Source of the DNA: Microbacterium festucae
Lineage (GTDB): Bacteria > Actinomycetota > Actinomycetes > Actinomycetales > Microbacteriaceae
Reading direction: 5' to 3'
Length of the DNA: 64,000 nt
Assembly: GCF_025421715.1 (NCBI RefSeq)
Contig: NZ_JAOEFC010000004.1
Location: forward strand, 186,001 to 250,000
Numbering within the stretch: position 1 is the stretch's first letter; every line of letters starts with the position of its first letter. Made by a program: the position numbers and the translations under genes. This document shows, piece by piece, positions 58,686 to 64,000 of the stretch. The notes under the pieces are model-generated. The model was not told where the DNA came from and did no database searches. It was given only the letters and a program-made list of their open reading frames with translations.

Positions 58686-60479
58686 ATGCTGAAGCCCATC
58701 TCCACCCCCACCCGTGAACTCGTCAACCTCGACGGGGTCTGGCGCTTCGCCATCGACTCCCGCGTCGGCGACCAGCCGTGGACGGCGCGCCTGGACACTC
58801 CGCTCGAAGCGGCGGTACCGGCCAGCTACAACGACCTTTTCACCGATGCGGAAATCCGCGATCACGTGGGCTGGGTCTACTACCAGCGTGAGGTGCGCGT
58901 GCCTCGGGGGTGGGGCGGGGAGCTCATCTTCCTGCGTTTCGACGCCGCCACTCATGCGGCGCGTATCTACCTCGGGGACACGCTCGTCGGCGAGCACATC
59001 GGCGGCTACACGCCGTTCGACGTCGACATCACCTCTCACGTCGAGGCCGGCGGTGCGTTCCGGCTGACGGTCGCCGTCAGCGGCGACCTGAGCAACGAGA
59101 CGATTCCTCCGGGCAAGATCGAGGTGGGGATGACGGGCAAGCGGACCCAGACCTACTTCCACGACTTCTACAACTACGCGGGACTCGCGCGGTCGGTGTG
59201 GCTTTACTCGGTGCCGACGACCCGCGTCGACGACGTCACCGTCGTCACCGGCTTCGAGGGGACGACGGGCTCTGTCGACTACCGGGTCGCGCTCGTCGGC
59301 GACGCCGCGGTGCGCGTGCGACTCACCGACGCGACCGGTGCCGTCGTCGCCGAGGGCTCCGGTGCAGCCGGGGTGCTCGAGGTGCCGGACGTCGTGCTGT
59401 GGAAGCCTGGTGCCTCCTATCTCTACGAGCTGACCGTCGAGGCCCTTCACGACGGCGTCGTCGTCGACGCGTACTCGCTCGCCGTAGGCGTGCGCACCGT
59501 GGAGGTGCGCGGCCACGAGTTCCTCATCAACGGTGAGCCCTTCTACTTCACCGGCTTCGGCAAGCACGAAGACACCGCCGTGCGCGGTAAAGGTCACGAC
59601 AACGCCTACATGGTGCACGACTTCCAGCTGATGGAATGGACGGGCGCGAACTCGTTCCGCACGTCCCACTACCCCTACGCAGAGGACGTGCTCGACTTCG
59701 CCGACCGGCGGGGCATCGTCGTGATCGACGAGACCGCGGCGGTCGGGCTCAACATGGGCGTCGTCGGCGGCATGTCCGGAACGCCGCCGTTCCCGACCTT
59801 CTCGGAGCAGTACGCCGGCGCCGCGACGCAGGCCGCGCACGCGCAGCACTTGCGCGAGCTCATCGGTCGTGACAAGAATCACCCCTCCGTCGTGATGTGG
59901 TGCATCGCCAACGAGCCCGCATCCAACGAGGACGGCGCTCGCGAGTACTTCGAGCCCTTGGTGAACCTCGCTCGCGACCTCGACCCGACCCGCCCGCTGA
60001 CCTACTCCCTGGTGATGTTCGCCACGTTCAAGAACGATCAGATCGTCGACCTCTTCGACGTGGTCAGCATGAATCGCTACTACGGCTGGTACATCTCCAC
60101 CGGAGATCTCACCACCGCCGAGATGTATCTGCAGGGGGATATCCAGGGGTGGATCGACCGCACCGGAAAGCCCATCATGATGACCGAGTACGGCGCCGAC
60201 ACCCAACCGGGTCTGCATTCGGTGTGGGACCAGGCCTGGACAGAGGAGTACCAGACCGACCTCCTTGCGATGTACCACCGCGTCTTCGACCGGTTCCCCC
60301 AGTTCGTCGGTGAGCAGGTCTGGAACTTCGCCGACTTCGCGACGTCCAACGGCATCCACCGCGTCGACGGGAACAAGAAGGGCGTGTTCACGCGTGATCG
60401 TCGCCCGAAGTCGGCCGCACTGTCGCTGCGTCGCCGCTGGCGGGGGCTCGACGGCCGCAAGCCCGGCGCCGTCGACTGA
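58686..60479 (+). CDS. uidA: GH2 beta-glucuronidase, second copy
   Basis: A 597-residue paralogue of the enzyme at 45327, colinear with it throughout. Acid/base Glu410 is in CIANEPAS, nucleophile Glu501 in MTEYGADT, and the carboxylate-binding Asn563/Lys565 in [11 protein letters not shown]. The segment before the acid/base (about 370-395) differs most between the copies, which suggests different aglycones. No signal peptide. ATG at 58686 behind AGGAAGG. First gene of the O6 operon; the mannonate dehydratase gene follows after 22 bases. Confidence 0.93.
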   Translation: MLKPISTPTRELVNLDGVWRFAIDSRVGDQPWTARLDTPLEAAVPASYNDLFTDAEIRDHVGWVYYQREVRVPRGWGGELIFLRFDAATHAARIYLGDTLVGEHIGGYTPFDVDITSHVEAGGAFRLTVAVSGDLSNETIPPGKIEVGMTGKRTQTYFHDFYNYAGLARSVWLYSVPTTRVDDVTVVTGFEGTTGSVDYRVALVGDAAVRVRLTDATGAVVAEGSGAAGVLEVPDVVLWKPGASYLYELTVEALHDGVVVDAYSLAVGVRTVEVRGHEFLINGEPFYFTGFGKHEDTAVRGKGHDNAYMVHDFQLMEWTGANSFRTSHYPYAEDVLDFADRRGIVVIDETAAVGLNMGVVGGMSGTPPFPTFSEQYAGAATQAAHAQHLRELIGRDKNHPSVVMWCIANEPASNEDGAREYFEPLVNLARDLDPTRPLTYSLVMFATFKNDQIVDLFDVVSMNRYYGWYISTGDLTTAEMYLQGDIQGWIDRTGKPIMMTEYGADTQPGLHSVWDQAWTEEYQTDLLAMYHRVFDRFPQFVGEQVWNFADFATSNGIHRVDGNKKGVFTRDRRPKSAALSLRRRWRGLDGRKPGAVD

Positions 60480-60501
60480 CCTGCAGAACCGAGGAGTCAT
60501 C

Positions 60502-61740
60502 ATGATCATCGACAAAGCCGAAGTCATCATCACGAGCCCCGATCGCAACTTCGTCACGCTGAAGCTGACCACCCGCGACGGACTCACCGGTCTGGGCGAC
60601 GCGACGCTCAACGGCCGGGAGCTCGCCGTCGTCGCGTACCTGCAGGAGCACATCGTGCCGCTGCTGATCGGCAGCGACGCCTCGAAGATCGAGGACACAT
60701 GGCAGTTCCTGTACCGATCGGCGTACTGGCGTCGAGGGCCCGTTACGATGGCCGCGATCGCCGCGGTCGACATGGCGCTGTGGGACATCAAGGGCAAAGC
60801 CGCCGGGATGCCGGTGTACCAGCTGCTGGGTGGCGCGTCGCGCTCGGGCCTGCTGGCGTACGGGCACGCATCGGGGACCGACCTGCCCTCCCTGTTCGAC
60901 TCCGTCCGCGACCACCTGGAACAGGGGTATCGGGCGATCCGCATCCAGACCGCCGTGCCGGGGCTCAAGGCGATCTACGGAATCGCCGCGCAGTCGTCGT
61001 TCACCGGCGGCGGGGAAGCGCGCTACGACCACGAGCCCGCGCGCCGCGGCGCCAAGCCCGTCGAAGAGGACTGGGAGACCCGCCCCTATCTGCGGCACCT
61101 CCCGACGGTGTTCGAAGCGGTGCGCAACGAGTTCGGCCCCGACCTGCCGCTGCTGCATGACGGGCATCACCGTATGACGCCGATCCAGGCGGCGAAGCTG
61201 GGCAAGTCGCTCGAGCCCTACGACCTGTTCTGGCTCGAGGACTGCACGCCCGCCGAGAACCAGGAGGCGTTGCGTCTCGTGCGTCAGCACACGACGACAC
61301 CGCTCGCGATCGGCGAGATCTTCAATACCGTGTGGGACTTCAAGGACATCATCCGAGACCAGCTCATCGATTACGTGCGCGGTGCCGTCACGCACATGGG
61401 CGGGATCACGGCGCTGAAGAAGACCCTCGACTACGCCGCGATGTACCAGATCAAGTCGGGAATGCACGGCCCGACCGACATCTCACCGGTGGGCATGGCA
61501 GCCGCCATGCACCTGGGGCTGTCGATCCACAACTTCGGCATCCAGGAGTACATGAAGCACGGCGCCAGAACTGACCAGGTCTTCGAGCAGTCGTTCACCT
61601 GGAGCGGCGGCCTGCTGCACCCGGGGGACAAGCCGGGCCTGGGGGTCGAACTCAACGTCGACGAGGCGGGCAAGTACCCCTACGAGCAGGCCTACCTGCC
61701 CTACAACCGCCTGTCCGACGGCACGGTGCATGACTGGTGA
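60502..61740 (+). CDS. manD: D-mannonate dehydratase, enolase-superfamily ManD type
   Basis: Dehydrates D-mannonate to 2-keto-3-deoxy-D-gluconate. A 412-residue enolase-superfamily enzyme, not the unrelated UxuA type. Metal ligands are Asp220 (LLHDGHH), Glu246 (WLEDC) and Glu272 (IGEIF), spaced 26 and 26 as in characterised ManD (Asp210, Glu236, Glu262). The catalytic Arg and Tyr lie in [16 protein letters not shown], and [16 protein letters not shown] is a further family mark. The name mannonate dehydratase is supported by neighbours UxaC and UxuB. ATG at 60502 with GAGGAG. It overlaps the kinase gene by 11 bases. Confidence 0.92.
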   Translation: MIIDKAEVIITSPDRNFVTLKLTTRDGLTGLGDATLNGRELAVVAYLQEHIVPLLIGSDASKIEDTWQFLYRSAYWRRGPVTMAAIAAVDMALWDIKGKAAGMPVYQLLGGASRSGLLAYGHASGTDLPSLFDSVRDHLEQGYRAIRIQTAVPGLKAIYGIAAQSSFTGGGEARYDHEPARRGAKPVEEDWETRPYLRHLPTVFEAVRNEFGPDLPLLHDGHHRMTPIQAAKLGKSLEPYDLFWLEDCTPAENQEALRLVRQHTTTPLAIGEIFNTVWDFKDIIRDQLIDYVRGAVTHMGGITALKKTLDYAAMYQIKSGMHGPTDISPVGMAAAMHLGLSIHNFGIQEYMKHGARTDQVFEQSFTWSGGLLHPGDKPGLGVELNVDEAGKYPYEQAYLPYNRLSDGTVHDW

Positions 61741-62260
61741 GGCGACTCGCGCGGATGCCGTGACGCCCTCGCCCGTCGTGGTGATGGGCGTCTCTGCATC
61801 CGGCAAGTCTTCGGTCGCGATCGAGTTGGCGGCCCTGCGCGGCGTGGCGTTCGTCGACGCCGACGATCTGCATCCGGCCGCCAACGTCGCGAAGATGACA
61901 GCGGGCATGGCGCTCGACGACGCCGACCGGTGGCCGTGGCTGGACGCGGTCGGCGGCGTACTGTCGTCGTCGACGGGAGTGGTGGTGGCGTGCTCGGCGC
62001 TGAAGCGTGCCTACCGTGATCGGTTGCGCGCCATGGCGCCGGGTGTGCTGTTCGTGCACCTGCACGGTGCGCACGAGCTGCTGGCCACGCGCGCGGCGGC
62101 GCGCTCCGGACACTTCATGCCCCCGCAGCTCCTGCGCTCCCAGCTCGTCACCCTCGAGCCGCTCGAGGGTGACGAAGCCGGCATGGAACTCGATGTCGAC
62201 GCGCCGGTCACGGTTATCGCCCGAACTGCACTTGAATGGTGGGAGGCGCATGAGCGCTGA
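61730..62260 (+). CDS. gntK: Gluconokinase, GntK type
   Basis: A 176-residue kinase of the shikimate-kinase-like fold that phosphorylates D-gluconate to 6-phosphogluconate. P-loop GVSASGKSS at about 20-28; [29 protein letters not shown] and [13 protein letters not shown] are GntK marks. The ATG at 61730 lies within the end of the ManD gene, and the gene end overlaps the LacI start by 11 bases. Gluconate is not an intermediate of the glucuronate route, so the operon may handle aldonic acids as well, or the enzyme may accept another acid. Confidence 0.88.
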   Translation: MTGEATRADAVTPSPVVVMGVSASGKSSVAIELAALRGVAFVDADDLHPAANVAKMTAGMALDDADRWPWLDAVGGVLSSSTGVVVACSALKRAYRDRLRAMAPGVLFVHLHGAHELLATRAAARSGHFMPPQLLRSQLVTLEPLEGDEAGMELDVDAPVTVIARTALEWWEAHER

Positions 62261-63314
62261 GGACTCGACGACGGGAGTGGCAGTGGCGGAGGACCTTCCC
62301 CCCGAGATCGCCGCGCGCATCAAGCGCCGCGGCGGCGCCGCCACGATCTACGACATCGCCGAACTGGCAGGCGTCAATCCCTCGACCGTCTCGCGCGCGC
62401 TCAGCGTTCCCGGCCGGGTCAGCGAGAAGACCGAGAAGAAAATACGTCTGGCGGCTGAGCGACTGGACTTCCAGTTCAACCCGATGGCGCGAGCCCTGCC
62501 CACGGGACGCAGCCAGACCCTCGGGCTGCTCGTCGCCGACATCACCAACCCCGTGATCTTCGGTATCGTCCGCGGTGCCGAGCACGCGGCTGCCGCGGCC
62601 GGGTACACGCTCGTCATCGCGGAGTCGCAGGAGTCCGGGGAAGCGGAGGCGCAGGCCATCTCGCGCATCCTCCCCAGCGTCGATGGGCTCATCCTCGCCA
62701 CGACGCGCCTCGCAGACGAGCGGATCTGCGCCTTGGCAGCGCGCAAGCCGATGGTGCTCATCAACCGCCACGTCGACGGTGTGGCCGCAGTGCTGCCCGA
62801 CGTCGAGACGGGCGTCGACGCGTTGATGGCCCACCTCGCCGCATTGGGGCACGTCTCGGTCGTCTTTCTTTCGGGCCCTGAGACGTCGTGGATCAGTCGG
62901 CGGCGATGGGAGAGCATTCTCGATGCCGCCGAGCGGCTCGAGGTCGGCGTCGTGGAGATCGGTCCCCACAGCCCCACGATCGAAGGGGGCCGCGAGTCAC
63001 TGCGCCGCGTCATCGCGGCACGCGCGACCGCCGTCGTCGCCTTCAACGACCTCATGGCGATCGGGCTCATGCAGGCGGCTGCTGCCGCCGGTCTGGTCGT
63101 GCCTGATGCGCTCAGCGTGGCTGGGTTCGATGACATCTTCGGCAGTGAACTGGTCGTTCCGCCGCTGACGACCGTGCAGGCCCAGCTCGAGGTAGCGGGG
63201 GAGCGGGCCGTCGAGAAGGTGCTCGCTGAGCTCGACGACGTGACGGGCACGGTGGACGACTCCACGCTCGCGACGGCGCTCGTGGTCAGAGGCAGCACCG
63301 GCCCCGCGGCCTGA
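62250..63314 (+). CDS. LacI-family repressor, probable master regulator of island B
   Basis: A 354-residue regulator. An N-terminal extension of about 30 residues precedes the head ATIYDIAELAGVNPSTVSRALSVPG; the hinge is FNPMARALPTGRSQTLG. The ligand domain contains VADITNPVIFGIVRGAEHAA, AVVAFNDLMAIGLMQAA and VAGFDDIFGSELVVPPLTTV. Encoded last in the O6 operon, so it is autoregulated if it binds the TGGCAA-N4-TTGCCA sites, whose CG centre suits LacI proteins. It is the only LacI gene seen in island B. ATG at 62250 with GGGAGG. The inducer could be glucuronate, fructuronate or mannonate. Confidence 0.88.
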   Translation: MSAEDSTTGVAVAEDLPPEIAARIKRRGGAATIYDIAELAGVNPSTVSRALSVPGRVSEKTEKKIRLAAERLDFQFNPMARALPTGRSQTLGLLVADITNPVIFGIVRGAEHAAAAAGYTLVIAESQESGEAEAQAISRILPSVDGLILATTRLADERICALAARKPMVLINRHVDGVAAVLPDVETGVDALMAHLAALGHVSVVFLSGPETSWISRRRWESILDAAERLEVGVVEIGPHSPTIEGGRESLRRVIAARATAVVAFNDLMAIGLMQAAAAAGLVVPDALSVAGFDDIFGSELVVPPLTTVQAQLEVAGERAVEKVLAELDDVTGTVDDSTLATALVVRGSTGPAA

Positions 63315-63316
63315 AC

Positions 63317-63352
63317 GAGTACGGCGGGACCCATCGGGACCCCGCCGTGCTC
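63317..63352. terminator. Terminator between convergent LacI and transporter genes
   Basis: GAGTACGGCGGG (63317-63328) and CCCGCCGTGCTC (63341-63352), a 12-base stem with one G-T pair, followed by TTG. It closes the O6 operon. Confidence 0.75.
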
Positions 63353-63370
63353 TTGCCCGCGGGCGCCTGA

Positions 63371-64000
63371 TCAGGCTCGGCGCCCATCGGTGGGGGAGTT
63401 CTCCTCACCGCGCCGCTCGACATCGAGCAGATCGAGCGACGGCTGCGCGTCGATGCCGGCGGGGCCGCCCACCATCACCGGGGGGACAGCGACGAGATCG
63501 GTCTCGCCGTCCGTCTCCACGCCACGGGCCTCAAGCTCGGCCTGCACTCCCGGAAGGATGAGGCGGTCGAAGCGGCCATAGACGAGCATTGTGAAGAACA
63601 CGCCGACGAAGAGTACGAGCGGGAACCACGAGTAGAGCGCGACGATCGTCGCGTTCGCATCGCGGCTCTGCGTCTCGACGGTGCCGTCGTAACCCGCGAG
63701 GGTGAGCACCAGACCGACGAAGGCCCCGGCAAGTCCCGCACCGATCTTCGTGAAGATACCGACGACCGCGCCGATGGTGCTCTCCAGGCGGCGATTGCCC
63801 TTCCATTCGTTGTAAGAGCAGAGGTCGAGCACGATGACCGCGGCGAGGTAGCTCACCGGCAGCAGAGCGAGTCCGGTGAAGAGGCTGCCGACCACCAACA
63901 AGGGGATGCTCGCACCCGCGAACGCATTGATGACGCAGCCGATCATCCCCGCGACGGCGCCGACCATGATGATCTGGGAGATTGCGAACCGCTTCATGAT
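63371..64000 (-). CDS. GPH-family sugar/cation symporter, 5' part outside the window
   Basis: The last 210 codons of a membrane transporter whose start lies beyond the right edge; the frame is open at position 64000. Five or six helices are visible. The segment YNEWKGNRRLESTIGAVVGIFTKIGAGLAG is characteristic of the glycoside-pentoside-hexuronide:cation symporters (helix 9-10 region). A hydrophilic C-terminal tail of about 55 residues follows. Hexuronide uptake would fit the surrounding glucuronate genes. ATG at 63997 is an internal Met, not the start. It shows that island B continues to the right. Confidence 0.8.
   Translation of the reverse strand: MMKRFAISQIIMVGAVAGMIGCVINAFAGASIPLLVVGSLFTGLALLPVSYLAAVIVLDLCSYNEWKGNRRLESTIGAVVGIFTKIGAGLAGAFVGLVLTLAGYDGTVETQSRDANATIVALYSWFPLVLFVGVFFTMLVYGRFDRLILPGVQAELEARGVETDGETDLVAVPPVMVGGPAGIDAQPSLDLLDVERRGEENSPTDGRRA

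Overview
The window is chromosomal DNA of a high-G+C actinobacterium. Near-uniform G/C third codon positions, GTG starts, 4-base ATGA/GTGA gene overlaps, TAGNNT-type -10 boxes close to start codons, and a very frequent GGATGCC/GGCATCC heptamer point to Microbacteriaceae, probably Microbacterium or a close relative. This identification is inference; no rRNA gene is present.

Left part (1-25,310), ordinary backbone. It starts with the 3' part of a 2-keto-3-deoxygluconate kinase gene and a KDPG aldolase gene, then a repeat cluster, a DUF1992 gene, a PadR regulator with an ABC/FtsX-type exporter, a secreted repeat protein and a rhodanese. Next is an L-arabinoside locus: GH127 beta-L-arabinofuranosidase, a sugar ABC importer, two LacI regulators, a sugar dehydratase/epimerase-like SDR, ribulokinase-like FGGY kinase, L-arabinose isomerase and aldose 1-epimerase. 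A second repeat cluster lies between the epimerase gene and the second LacI gene. Small membrane/stress-type genes, an SDR and a basic coiled-coil protein follow, then tRNA-Arg(ACG).

Right part (from about 25,347), two tandem genomic islands at tRNA-Arg. The tRNA 3' half plus its terminator (25347-25442) recurs at 40407-40502, with three differences in 96 bases. Clusters of ATGTGTGCAC direct repeats lie beside each copy. Island A (about 15 kb) holds a GH38 alpha-mannosidase, an esterase, a sugar ABC importer, a large secreted glycosidase, a Gfo/Idh/MocA oxidoreductase, a CE7 esterase and a LacI regulator. It contains no integrase. Island B starts at the second repeat and runs past the right edge.

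Island B reads as one glucuronoside-use system. GH43-like, GH78 rhamnosidase, two GH2 beta-glucuronidases and GH1 enzymes, none with a signal peptide, sit with a Dpp/Opp-type ABC importer and two MFS/GPH carriers. Uronate isomerase, fructuronate reductase, ManD-type mannonate dehydratase and a gluconokinase complete the set. The product, KDG, would be finished by the backbone kinase and aldolase at the far left of the window. Six copies of a TGGCAA-N4-TTGCCA operator precede all five plus-strand transcription units, and the last unit encodes a LacI repressor. In three promoters the right operator half is also the -35 box, 17 bases before a -10 box. This operator-defined regulon inside a tRNA-targeted tandem island is the most notable system seen here.
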